This document shows positions 20,887-32,174 of a DNA stretch of 64,000 nt, piece by piece. The position numbers and the translations under genes were made by a program. The stretch is taken from positions 744,001-808,000 of the forward strand of contig JARFXM010000009.1 in the NCBI GenBank assembly GCA_029532625.1, given 5' to 3'. The notes beneath the pieces are model-generated. The model searched no databases. It saw only the letters and a program-made list of their open reading frames with translations, and was not told the origin of the DNA. This DNA comes from Lomentospora prolificans. Lineage: Eukaryota; Ascomycota; Sordariomycetes; Microascales; Microascaceae. Within the stretch, counting starts at the first letter, position 1. Each line of letters begins with the position of its first letter.

Positions 20887-23800
20887 ACTGGCTCGCCACA
20901 CGACAGCTCACAAGGCTCGCGTCTAAAACCCTCCCCAAGAACGTAAACGTGTTGATCGCCAATTAGTTACCGAGCATGGGAGAAGGCCTAGTATCTCTCA
21001 ACTTCCAATTAAGCAAGCGATCGACTACTTTTGTAACTACCGCTGGTTGTGGCACTGGTCCCGCAGTTTGGTCTTCGTGTCGTGTTTGAGGGAAAGGAAG
21101 CGTCAAGCTCGAATGGGATCACAGGCAAAGATACAAGCGATACACAAAGAAGTGAAGCAGTTGCGTTTTCGGAAAAGCCCAGCCCTAGCAAAGAGGGAAC
21201 AAAATGTTGAGCAGTTGTGATGTTCGTTCGGGCCAGCCACACAAACTTGGAAGGCAAATTACTTTGACTACCAAGAAGGAAGCACGAGATATTAGTGATA
21301 TGGGTAGGGGGGCAATTATTATATAGAGGACGTTCGTGAGAAGGGCGTTAACTCCATTCGGCAAGGACGGTCGAGGATTTCGAGAGCTACTACAATAAGG
21401 ACTAGAATGCACGGGTATGTAGTAATACCATGGAGCCGGAACCGAAGAGAGAAACAACCCAAGGCCGATGGGTCATGGAACAAGGCCGGAAGCTAGTTCA
21501 TGAACCAAATGTGGACTCGGAGAAGGAGGCAGCGTTCTTCGTACGGGTCCGTCGGGGGGGCCTCGCGCCTCGAAGAGGTTGACGCCACGGAGGAGGGACA
21601 AGGCGAGAAGTAGGGAGGGGGAGGCGTTTTGACGACGACGACCGGCAGGATACGACGACGACGACGTCGAAGAGGAAAGAAAGAAGCGAGCGAGGGGAGG
21701 GAGGGATGTGGTGGAGAAGAAGGTTAGATTCTCTGCAAACCATCATATACAAGTAAAGTAAAATGGGGAGGGCAAGAGGCATGGGTGCAAGGTGCATCGT
21801 GCATCTCCAGGTCTGCATGGACCATCAATGCCCACTCCTCGCCGAATTCCAGGGCCATAGGTCATGGTTCACTGGTCCAAGTCTGAAAGTGGGTACTTCG
21901 TATGATGTAGCACTACTCGCAGATGTCGGGCCGGGGGTCAGTCAGTTGACCTTGGTACCTCCTTTTGGTAGCCATTGTCGAGAAGGAAAGGTCCCCAGAG
22001 AGATACAAGTAGTTTCGCACCGACGAGCGTGCCGTGAGCTACTTTCCTTGAGTTTTGAGATTAGAATCTCAGTCTTATCTGGTGTACCTCGACGTTTATT
22101 GATGTACTGGTAGATCATGTTGAACCCTGGTCTCTACTGCAATCCGAATGTGGTGTTCAGAAATATTTCCGCATCTCGCACATACCACTGACTGTCCTAG
22201 GAATCCTGTGGGCAGTTCAGGGCCGCCATGATACATTATATTTTGACCTCAATACTTGTGCAGGATTAGGGGATAACTTCATTTACCTTGGTACACAATG
22301 GTTAATTACAGGTGCTGCCGACTCTGCAAGCTGGCTGATCGGAGCGCTGGGAACCCGGGGTTAAGCAGAAGGCCAGCCGTAGAAGCCGAAGAGAGCGCGG
22401 GAGAGTGTTATCCAATCGCTTGGCGGCTCCATGCGATTTCTCTCGTCCTTCCTCGTTTCCTGGTCCATGCCTGCGGAGGAAAACTGGGTATTATGGGGGC
22501 TCTCCTCAATACCATCCATTGGCATATCCATAGCAGGAACCCTGGAGTGGCAATGGGGAGCGCTGCTATGTACCTTTCCGGAAGCTGGAGTTATCCTGGT
22601 CTCCACCTGCTCCACACTCGGTCATCTCAGCAGTAACGAAATAGGACAAGTACATGTGCGACCGAGAGATACTCTCCAGCTCTAATATTACCATTTCTTA
22701 TTGGCTGCCTGTCAAAATAAGAAGCTTGTTCTTCCACGTGATAAGTAGCTTCTTGTTCCTGGGCACTCGATGCTTGCCAGGGGCCCCCCTCTCTTTTTGT
22801 TCTTTTCCCTGGTCGAGGGTCTCCGATTCATCAAAGTCACTAAACCTGTCTCTTGGCTCAGGCCACCATTGGTCAATTGTTTCTAGAGAAACTGATTTTC
22901 GTTCCTCGTTTGTTGAACCATTGCGAAGCCCGATTTGCTCAAGAACAGGCTCAGGAACGAGAACCCGCCATAAGAAAAACTCGGCAACCCTGCTGGCCAG
23001 CCCTTGCTTGATCGGAGGTCTGGCGAGTGTATTTCCCCAGCATTGGACGGCGAGGGATCGGTGATAATAAATGCGAGGAATGTAATCGTAGCAGTTGCCC
23101 CGGAGCCGTGAACAGTTTCTTCTACCCTCTATCCCCTATTTTCTATGTGGCATCGAAGATGATATCTCCACTATACACTGCAAGTACTACTCCTCAACGT
23201 CGCAGGGAATTCCAGGATAGTTGTTCTGGGGTTGTATTGACTGGAGATATTAATCCACTGCTGGGTGGTAGAAGCAGGAATCGGCGTTGGAGTGCAGATA
23301 CACAGCAAAGGTGCTAGTGCTCATCCCAGACCGAATACCACCCCGACTACATTTTAACAGGCCATGTTTTTGCTCATCCCCGCCAACAAGAGCTCCCGCC
23401 ACTCCCACGAAACCAAGGCACGATGGCCTGCTACCCCTGAGTCAGGCGCCAACCCCACAACGTCGAGTCCACAATGTGCCTCGGTGGATGTACTCAGTCC
23501 CTCACATCTCACAGGCCGCCTCACCTCTGGCCCCCTTGCTCGTGGAACTTTGAATTAGCCTCGATCTCAAACCGCCACTCCAATTCAGTTGCCCTTCGCA
23601 ATCATCCAACGCCGAGTCGTCAATCTCCACTAAAGCATGGAGGCCAAGGGTTTTCTGACCCCGCCAGTTCCCGTTTTCCCTCAAGGTCAGTAGATGAAAT
23701 TCGGAGGATCACGACTAGAACGGTAATGGTGATCCCTGATCTGCCAGCGACAGCTGTGGAGCATGTTCCAAGTTTGAACAAGAAAGTCTAGAAAGATTTC

Positions 23801-25475
23801 CATTGGAAGCGTGCGCACGTCTTTCGATAAAGGGCTGTACAGCTAACAATTACGAGGACACCATATTCCTCAGCTGCACACCATCTCCTTCGACTGGTCT
23901 ATGCAATTCGTCGATTAATACTCAAGAGGCACCATGACTTGTGGGTGATAATAAACCCCGAGGCGGGTGCCGTCGCAACCATCCTAGGCCTAAATTGGTC
24001 AAATCCATCACTCAAGCTGGCTCTTGGGCGCTCCCTAGCAAGGGCGGTTAGCGCTCACCTCACCATGATGGCGATAACGGGAATACGAGAAAGGAGAGCA
24101 AATTGAGCCCTCGATAAATTTCCCGAGGCACGCCTCCTTCTCACCGAAGACAACCAAGACACCAGTGGAAACCGGTGTCTTGTGTTAACAGATCTCGTGG
24201 GTTTTAATCACAATATCAATCCAGCCTTGGGGGCGCGATGAACTTGTTTGCAGAGCGCAATCTTAATAACTTCCCAGCTCGCCAAATCCTGCTGTCATTC
24301 AGGGGTAGAGAGCTGGCTAGCATGGCCCAAGTGTCTGGCCTCCAGTCGCCAAGTCCATCCAGGACTCGACCAAATGCATTGAGTGGTAAAGCCAGCTGGC
24401 GGCAGAAAAGCGATTCACCACCAGGTTGTGCTGCACCTCGGAGTGCTTACAGCCACAGGGTATCATTGGGACATGGACGTCAATGGCACACGGGCCGAAA
24501 CAGGACAAATCATAATAGTACTATACACTGAACGGGACCGATGGGGACCCCTTGACTGGCCAGCGGAATGGGCGCTGACCAAGTGACATACAGGCCCTGT
24601 ACTGATGGATTAATTGATCCTTCCCCTGCGTCGGCTGGCCACGCAAAGTAGCACAGGCCAAGTCTCTCTGTCTGCACGAGCTTCATCATGGATCAGACAC
24701 AGAAGACACCAAGGCATTGCATCAGTACGAATCAGGAGTCAAGAAATTGGAGCATGCATGTCAGCGATATTTGTCCAGTCGTCGCCGAACCTTTCGGCTA
24801 GTACGACACTACCGTCTCGCTCTCCATGCAAGCTAAGTCTTACCCAGCCTCGCTCGCGCCCTCGTTCAAAACTCTTCTGCTGGTTATGATCGAATACAAG
24901 GCCAGCGATGCTTCGGCTCCAACGGCGGCAAGCAATTTAGTTAGTTTTAGTGGGATGCACATCAGGTACCTACTAAGTCGGGCCAAGATCGTCGCTCAGC
25001 GGCCAGCCTGGCGGTCCAAGATCGCCACGGTCCCACGACGTCTCACTCCGGGGTAAAGCTCGAGAGTCGAACCACCAATGTCGGCTGTTGACAATGTCGT
25101 CGACGAAACGAAAGAGGGGGAAATGAGTAGGCCTCTCCGATCCTTACGGATGACGACGCCGACGGCTGCTTTACAGCACACCGCCACTTTTGGAAATGCT
25201 GAAAATCGAAAAGAAGGACGAAGGAAATACTGTGGCGTCAAAGAAACGAGCTGTCTCTTCCCCCAATATCGCATGCGACTCTAAGACCGGATCTATCCTG
25301 GATTTTATTTCCGCCACACCAGAACAAGTAACAATCTTCGAGACCATTCCTCGGACTGATTGCCTTACAAGCTGCAACTAAGCGAAGAAGAAGCAAACAA
25401 TGCTGGGGTAAATGGGAAAGGTGATAATAACCAATTGCCGAACCGAGAAGGAAAAAGACGCTCCATTGGTTTACC
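20887..25475. other. 4.6-kb intergenic region
   Basis: I see no intact gene. The first 300-500 nt should be the protease promoter. Around 21540-21700 is a purine/GACGAC-rich stretch. GCTGGC/GCCAGC words are frequent at 22330 and 24300-25010. At 25187-25380 a plus frame (core KKDEGNTVASKKRAVSSP) ends in a stop and has no recognisable family. The AT/GC balance is similar to neighbours, so I see no obvious RIP-degraded transposon. Confidence 0.45.
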
Positions 25476-26498
25476 CTAATTATCCAACCTCTTGTTCCCC
25501 TGCTCGAACGCCCTGAACCATTTGCACGCCAACCTGCCTTCACCTTGGTCGACTTTAAGACAGTCAAACATCCTGCCGCCAATCTCTCTCAGCAGTGACA
25601 AGTCTTTTTGTCCTAGAAGCTTATCTGTTGCCAGCGCATGAAGAAACCACCAAACGGATTCGTTGTGCCACTTGAATGACTCGGTCATCTGTATAATGGA
25701 GCTGAATACTGCCGAGCAGTCTTCTTGGGTCGTTCCCGTCCGTCGTAGTAGGTAGTGGAAAAAAGACCAGCCAGATATATCGTCGTGATGTTTCAAACAC
25801 CAACCATTCACATCGGTGACCATATCGCGCACGCTAGCTTTTGTCTCGGTGCTAAAGGTGGCTAGGAGCCAGCGAGCGTGACACCACGCGTAGTAGTTTC
25901 TCGGATGGCGTTCGCCCGAGACGAAAACAACCCGCCGGAGGTCGGTGGCTACGTCCACTGAGATTCCGTGCCTTTTAAACTGGCCGAGAAGCCAGCGCCG
26001 GTGGCTCCAGAGTGTCGGTGATTTTGTATGGCGGTGGAGTCGGCTTGTTAGTATGCTGTCGACGAAGTATTTCTCCTTTCTCAGGGAGGTGTAGACATCC
26101 TTGCCCTCGCGAAGGTCTCGTAACAACGTTCTCTTTCTGCAGTTTGCCGCGGTGAGGTGTTCTGGGTCCGAGAGGAGCATAACAGCAGTTACCCTTCGTA
26201 GGTCGTCAGTCGACAAGGACTGCTGCCGATTACCATCCTCCAGGACGGTCTCCTTGAAAATTCTGTAGGCTACTCCAAAAGCTTGAAAGATATGGAGCTT
26301 CGAGAGACCAACGTCCTTGCCGTCTCTTAGAACAACTATGCCTGGGGGTGGGAGATGCGCTTTGCCGAGGAACTCAAACTCGAGAAGCTGACCATCCTCT
26401 TCTAGGCTATCAAATATTTGCGATATTTCTGCGAATACCTTCTTAGGATCTCCTCTGCTCAGTGCTTCCAAGACATCTTTGTCCACGGCGCGGGACAT
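25476..26498 (-). CDS. PTAR1-like protein (prenyltransferase alpha-subunit repeats)
   Basis: A single-exon gene of 340 residues. The second half contains the alpha-subunit repeat signature of protein prenyltransferases twice: LWSHRRWLLGQF (about residues 170-181) and RNYYAWCHARWLL (about 205-217), then a weaker copy around WSFFHYLLRR and a last around NESVWWFLHAL. These Trp-rich helical hairpins bind the beta subunit in farnesyl and geranylgeranyl transferases. The chain is longer at the N-terminus than Ram2, and overall resembles the stand-alone PTAR1 group, whose human member joins a third geranylgeranyltransferase acting on Golgi proteins. The start was set at the ATG at 26498 (MSRAVDKDVLEAL), because the in-frame extension upstream has only a GTG. 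Function here is inference; assignment to RAM2 or BET4 is less likely. Confidence 0.8.
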   Translation of the reverse strand: MSRAVDKDVLEALSRGDPKKVFAEISQIFDSLEEDGQLLEFEFLGKAHLPPPGIVVLRDGKDVGLSKLHIFQAFGVAYRIFKETVLEDGNRQQSLSTDDLRRVTAVMLLSDPEHLTAANCRKRTLLRDLREGKDVYTSLRKEKYFVDSILTSRLHRHTKSPTLWSHRRWLLGQFKRHGISVDVATDLRRVVFVSGERHPRNYYAWCHARWLLATFSTETKASVRDMVTDVNGWCLKHHDDISGWSFFHYLLRRTGTTQEDCSAVFSSIIQMTESFKWHNESVWWFLHALATDKLLGQKDLSLLREIGGRMFDCLKVDQGEGRLACKWFRAFEQGNKRLDN

Positions 26499-26884
26499 AA
26501 TCTCGAGGAGACGGATGTGGTCGACTCCAGAGTAAGCTCGATCCCGTCTCACTCAGCTTAAAATCGGGCTAGGTTATGACTCAACACTCAAACAAGTTTC
26601 TTCGCGCGATAGGCTTTTGGCGGTTTGGCTTGATCTCCTTCAACTCCCCAGTATCGGAAAGCTAGTGTCCTCATTCCCGCTGAGGTATGTATTTAAGACG
26701 GCAATAATTGGAGACTATCGTCGAGCCACGAGATGCGCATGTGGGATAAGTGTGGCTTGTAATAGAGTGGTGAAGCTAAATTGCGGGGTGTGGCGGTGCA
26801 TATATTCATTGTCCATCTCCAAGTCTGTTTTCAACGCCTCCATCCCTTCTTCCTCAACCTGTCTGATGTGTCCAACGAGATTCT

Positions 26885-27275
26885 CCAAACTCAATCGGAG
26901 TTCCTTTTCCCTTCTTCCTTTGGGAGACTAGCGACGCTAAGGAGCATACCGGGAAGCTTGATGCCGACTCCGCCAACGGCCTTTCCCGCAAACACACCGA
27001 TAAAGAAGCTACCCACTTTGAAACCAAAAACTTTGGGGTTGGGATTCTTGCGTCTTTTTCGTAGATGCAGAGGCAGCTGCCGCGGCGTTTCTTTCTTTGC
27101 TGTCGTGGGCCCTCAGGTCTCTGGTCTGTTCTCTGTCGGGGCCGAGTCTCTCAGTGCTAGGTTCATTAGATGAGAGAGACTTGCGCGGACGCTGAGTGTA
27201 ATTTGAGGTTTGTCCCAAGAGCTTGTGGGAGAAGTCTTGCAAATACTTTTGATTTTCTTCCTTGGAATATCTCAT
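26885..27275 (-). pseudogene. Coding-like frame with a frame change (unrecognised protein)
   Basis: A minus-strand frame from an ATG at 27275 (MRYSKEENQKYLQDFSHKLL, polar) loses its frame near 27020. The next frame continues with a glycine-rich hydrophobic segment (GFKVGSFFIGVFAGKAVGG), then KLPGMLLS and a stop near 26893. I find no GT-AG pair that joins them neatly. It may be a frameshifted relic, or two exons whose boundary I cannot place. Function is unknown. Confidence 0.3.
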
Positions 27276-27797
27276 AGTGTCTAAAGAACCGTATTTTGCG
27301 CAAAATAGGGTGATGGTCGGTTAGGAAAGCGATGCCTTTGTCTAGAGGGGATGATAATGGAGCCTCATGCATCTCCCGATATACATGTACGACGTTGCGT
27401 ACCAAAAGGCAATAGCTACTCCGCCCCAGATAAAGCATCAATAGGTGCTTTGGTAAGGTAGCGCTGTACCCTCAATATGGCACTGCTACACTTGGTACTA
27501 TGGAATCGCTCGCGTGTTGCAATTAGCCGATGCAGAGGAGCTGTTGGTCCTAGAGGCTCCTTGGACTCCGGCGCCGGTTGACCCATCCACAAGGCTGTTG
27601 ATGAAGCCAGGATACCAAGTAGTAAACATTCATAAGTTTCTAGCTCGCCATTTCTAGCCTTAGGATTCCCTCGAACAATCTAGAGCATGGGACACTGTCT
27701 TTATGAATATTTTGCATAGGAGTTTGTATCACTTGAACCAAAGGGCAAGCAACATAAACTGGTAAACATGACAGAGAGAAAAGGGAAAAAAAGAGGG

Positions 27798-27910
27798 AAA
27801 AAGTTTACTGCTCTCCGGAGGCTTCGAACCCACGAGGTCCTCGCAGAACCCCGAAAACTTGCGTTTTCTAACTGTCTGAGCGCCCTGAGTCACCATTAGG
27901 CTATCGGTCA
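27798..27910 (-). tRNA. tRNA-like sequence, probably degenerate (Leu/Ser-type shape)
   Basis: On the minus strand an A-box-like TAGCCTAATGG (about 27904-27894) and a B-box GGTTCGAAGCC (about 27822-27812) lie 70 nt apart. Between them are a CAGA...TCTG stem with an insert and a CGAG-GAC-CTCG variable-arm-like hairpin. However the 5' TGACCGA does not pair with the sequence after the T arm, and the T stem has a mismatch. I therefore think it is a tRNA pseudogene or SINE-like relic. Isotype is not assigned. Confidence 0.35.
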
Positions 27911-28802
27911 CAGTGTTGGTGCTTGAGCTGCTCAGTTGGGAGTTATTGCCAGATCTCGATATATAAATTCATGGTTGGATACTGTGGATCGCGACCTGGA
28001 AGGAGCAAGGGATAATCTTTGTTGGACTACTGTGCTGGTCTTTGCGAGTCGCTGTTGATATTGGTATCACCCATTAAGAGAACACCCCCTAGTGTCTCTA
28101 TGAGATACTAACGGCTACAATTCCCCTATTTAAATGGATAACATACCAAAAATGACAACCGACCTGCTTCTTCGCTGTTTATAGGATGGTACGCGTGGGA
28201 GGATCCAAAGTATCAAAGTAACCAAGCTGTCTGGAGGGCGCTTTGATCTGATCCTTCGACCTCCGCGGCGTGGAAGCTTGATAACGGAGCGGGAAACAGC
28301 GTGCCCGATGCACAACTAGATACTTTACTTATATACGATATAAACAAGCTTGTTTCCAACCGCAGCTGGCCGTAGATTGCGAATGTGAACTCGCCGGGTT
28401 GAAGGCGGTGTTGTATAGAGAGCTTCAGAGTGCCAAGTGAGAGAACAATTTCTTCGTTAACAGTTCGACCGGGTATTTAATAAAAAAAAAAAAAAGAAGA
28501 CATATTTTATGCTCTTCATTCGTAGGAGGAGATCCCAAGGAACCCAAAAAAAGTCGACTGGCTATCTTATCGTGTAAGTGCTGGGCTGTGGTCGCATGGT
28601 ACCTGCGTAGTACCCCAGCGCGGCTGAGGTGATGCTGTCATGCCACGTGACACACAAGCTCCAGCCATCAAATGCAGATCAGGATACCTCAACCTTTGGG
28701 ATGCTCCGCCTACATTTCCTCAAACGATTACCGTCAGCCTTGCGACATAGGTTTTCTTCGATCCTCCGTTCTGCCTAAGACTGGGCAAACTAAGCCTTCA
28801 CC

Positions 28803-29620
28803 ATGTCGCCTAACTTACTCCTACTAATCTTTGGCGTGGAGCTCTTCATCCATGTGGTCAACTCCGTTGGCGCTGCCACCATCAATAACTTGGTAAGGAG
28901 ACTATAACCCCCCCTCCCCCCCTTTTGGAAGTTTGGTCTATGATCCTGAGTAATGCTAACCATCTTCTAGATCTGGGGTCTCTTAAATCGCTTTCCTACA
29001 GAAACGTCAAAATTGGTTGCTGAGAACCGAAAGCTCCAGAAGGAGTACCTCAAATTGCGACGCGAGTTGAATGCTACGAGCAGCCAGGACCAGTTTGCGA
29101 AATGGGCAAAGTTGAGGAGGCAGCATCATAAGCTCCTAGAGCAGCTTGAGAAGAAGAGTACGTGCAAGACATCTTGATAACACGCCGCCTACGGACTCGT
29201 CTGGCTAGGTGAAGGCGGAAATGCTGACTGTTATTTTCTACAGAGGCCGAGATGAACGCCTCGAAGTCCAAGTTCGACAGCAGCATTAGCGTCGCCAGGT
29301 TACTCCTTACCAAGGCCCCTCATTTCATCCTCCCGATGTGGTATGCCAAGGAGCCCATGTTCTGGCTGCCCCAGGGCCTTTTCCCACACTATGCTGAATG
29401 GTTCCTCTCGCTGCCCAAGGCCCCTCTGGGTAGCGTCAGTATCCTCTCGTGGCAGGTAGCCTGCACCGTTATTATCAAGCTTGTGTCGGATGCTCTTGTG
29501 GGTTTGTATGCCCTCGTTGCTACCGCGAAACCCCAGCGGGAGGGGGTTCCCGTGCCTGGTCGGACGGCCACGCCTAGTGCCAGCAAGACTGAGAAGACGA
29601 GCGAAAAGAAGGAATTATAG
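28803..29620 (+). CDS. GET1: Get1, ER receptor subunit for tail-anchored protein insertion
   Basis: Get1 (WRB homologue) with Get2 forms the ER membrane receptor that takes tail-anchored proteins from the ATPase Get3. Exons 28803-28892, 28971-29157 and 29244-29620 give 217 residues; both introns have GT-AG ends and a CTAAC or CTGAC branch site. TM1 covers about residues 4-24. A highly charged coiled coil at about 42-105 (core AENRKLQKEYLKLRRELN) is the cytosolic arm that opens Get3. Two more hydrophobic segments lie at about 115-135 and 150-185, and a Ser/Thr/Lys tail follows. Length and topology match fungal Get1 of about 200-230 residues. The ATG is the first in the leader and starts directly in TM1, as in homologues. 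Confidence 0.93.
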
Positions 29621-30487
29621 ACGCATGATAGAACGTGATAATGGTTTACGACCCATTTACTTTTAAATGTATTTGCTAGAGGAAAGCCTAGTAGGCTTCC
29701 TTTTGACCACCAAAAATATAAACAATTGGCATCGTTTACCACGGGGATGTATCTCGTATAATTTGACACAAAGCTCTTCATCGGAGGAAGGCTCTGCAAC
29801 ACGACGGAGACTACTCTTGGCAGAGTATTATGGGTTTCTCTAGGCAACATATTGACTCTGAGGACCATTGCGCTCCTTACTGGAGGATCCTAAAAGCTTC
29901 GATAGTGCCAGCAAGCGTCTGACCCTTACATGGAGGCATTCCGGGTTGACCGTGTTCACGTTTCGATGGACGCATAAGTACGCACCTACCGTTTTTTATT
30001 GACCCGAAGAGTGTTTTCAAACAGGCAGCTTTGAATCACCCTTTGCGTAGGGTGCGCCTGGAGTTCCTGGCAGGAGTGCTTGAATGAGTTTGATGCTTCT
30101 GAGGTTAGGTTTTGTGGAAAGGTGGAAAATTTCTGACGAGCTTTTTCTCATGGTGGACCTGATGGACCTTGTTATGTAAGCGGCCCAGGAGTGCTAAAAT
30201 TGGGACTGGCGTCCAGCGGTCTTGGTGGGGCTGTGTGGGGCCAAGCCACGATCTGGAGCCTGGCGCCAGAAGCTGACTAAAGATGCTGCCCTTTTATTAC
30301 TTCAATGCGGAAGCCGCTAAATCTTATCTGGCACATGTCATCGAGCGGAGGAGCGCTGCGTGCCTGAAATCTGTCCGTTTTGGAGATCCTTCACAGAACT
30401 CGACTGTTCTACAATATCCTCATGAAGCAATCGAATTTATAACGCAACCTACGTGAACCTCAGCTGCGCGCTGTTCTAGTCATCAAA
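29621..30487. other. Intergenic region GET1 to membrane protein gene
   Basis: This 867-nt same-strand spacer is expected to hold the GET1 3' UTR and the next promoter. No gene, repeat or RNA is recognised. Confidence 0.5.
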
Positions 30488-31646
30488 ATGGGCTCCTCGA
30501 CCTGGGAAAAGTAAGACGAGAATCCCCCCTCTAGCCTCCCATGTATACCACAGACTAACACCTCGCGCGCCCTCGCTTAGCATCCGAGGGCTCGCCATCT
30601 TCTTCGGGCCCATCCTCCTCCCCAAAGCCATATCCTACTACCGCCAAGTCCGCAACGCGCCCCGCGCCCAAGGCATCGCCATCCAACCCCTCCCCGCCTC
30701 TGTCTCCCGCGCCCTGACCGTCCTGCTCGCGACCGCCGTCGTCTTCCTTGTCCTCACCCTCCCTGTCCTTTCCCCGGAGAACGTCTTCAAGGCCACCCAG
30801 TCCCGCCTACAGATCCCCGCCGATGTCCTCTTCAACCGTCTCGCAACCCTCCGCTCCGCCGACGCCCTGACCCCGGACGACGAGTTCCTCCGCGCCCGCT
30901 TCGTGAGCATGGAGTCCCGCCTCCTCTACCTCAAGTACGGCCCCGACGTTATGACCGGCTGCACCTTTTGCTCCTCCGACGACCCCAAAGTCTACTACTT
31001 CTACGCCCTCCCCTCCCTCCTCGCCCCCCACCTCTTCAACTTGTTCGTCGTCGCCCTCGTCACCTCGCGCCCGCTCTCCGAGCGCTACGGAGGCAAGTGG
31101 CGCCGCCCCGCCACCATGGCCGCCATCGCCCTCGCCGGCCTCGACCTCTACCTCGTCAACGTCTACAACCACCAGCTCAACGCCCGCGCCCTGCGCATCG
31201 GTGAAATCGACTTCTTCTTCTGGCGCGCCCGCGTCTACCGCTGCCTTGGCCTCGTCGTCCTTGACGGCCTTCTAGGCTGGCTCATGTACCTCTCCTCGAC
31301 CCACCGCGCCTTCGCCGATCCTCCTAGCCCCGCCGACCGCACCGAGGTCGTGCTTCTCGTCTTGATGAAGCTCAAGAGCAAGCTTAATGCCCTCGGAACC
31401 ATCATGAACGCCGTGGCCCGCGACGACGAGCTTAGGAGGCAGAACGCCGCGTACTGGATCCAGGAGGGTAGCCTCATGCGCACTGTTATGGAGGAGAGAG
31501 AGGTCATTGAGAGTGTGAATAATGCGTTGGAGAACGGGAGGCTCGACATTTCTGCCATCTCCAAGGATGCGGAGAATTACGCGGAGCACATCACATCGAG
31601 CTGGAAGGTGGAACAGGAGGCTAGGCAGAGCAAGAAGGAGCAATAG
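30488..31646 (+). CDS. Conserved-looking fungal multi-pass membrane protein, unknown function
   Basis: I cannot name the family. Exon 1 (30488-30510) encodes only seven full codons and part of an eighth; after the intron 30511-30580 (GTAAGA...GCTTAG) exon 2 (30581-31646) completes 362 residues. Hydrophobic segments lie at about 10-28, 50-72, 145-170, 184-205 and 228-250, giving four to five membrane spans. A loop between spans two and three carries CTFCSSDDP, a CxxC that could be lumenal or redox active. The last about 100 residues are charged and helical (KLKSKLNAL, EEREVIESVNNALENG), ending KKEQ. The GC3-rich codon use is stronger than in neighbours, consistent with good expression. There is no signal peptide besides TM1. 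An organellar or ER membrane place is possible. Confidence 0.75.
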
Positions 31647-32174
31647 AGAGAAGATATCCGGTGTGTTATTATTATTTTTTTAACTTGTGGATTACATCTA
31701 TTGGGATTTCAGGTGTAGTCGGCGTATACTGCAGATATTTGTTGCTACAGGCCTGTTAGAATATCACAGTTTCGGTTTCATGGTTAGGTATAGACATGGA
31801 TCGTATCGCGAGTCTAGAATGAGGGGATGCATATATTCGACCCAGACGAAAAAGGGTTTAAAACTCGAAGCAAATGCAGTAGTCATTAGAATGATGCAGT
31901 TCAATGCCCTCTTACAACCATTAACCCGTATCCTAAAACTCGACGCCTTTGAAAAAGCGGAAACCTGAAAAAAAACCTCCAAACACACAAAGGTATGAGC
32001 GGAAGTAAACTAAACCCACATCTTTTTTGTTATTCCCACGAAGCGCGGCCCTTGACATGAGCAATGGCCCAAAATGTATGCCAAACCTCTAACACACGAG
32101 AAAAGTCCCCCAACTCGTACATGGTCTTCAACTTCCAAAAGAAAAAAAAGGAACAGGGTCCTCTAGCCTTCGCA
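31647..32174. other. Convergent intergenic region membrane protein/RUD3
   Basis: This 528-nt tail-to-tail spacer holds two 3' UTRs; a T-run lies at about 31675-31682. No gene is seen. Confidence 0.5.

Larger units (their letters stand above)
26499..28802. other. Intergenic region PTAR1-like to GET1
   Basis: This 2.3 kb carries a coding-like minus-strand patch at 27275-26885 and a tRNA-like element at 27798-27910. The last 150 nt are the likely GET1 promoter. A T/A-rich run (A14 near 28482) precedes it. Nothing else is recognised. Confidence 0.45.

Noticed and set aside
20887..25475. Possible transposon remnant in the largest gap
   Set aside because: I found no terminal repeats, transposase or reverse-transcriptase motifs, nor the strong AT skew expected after repeat-induced point mutation.
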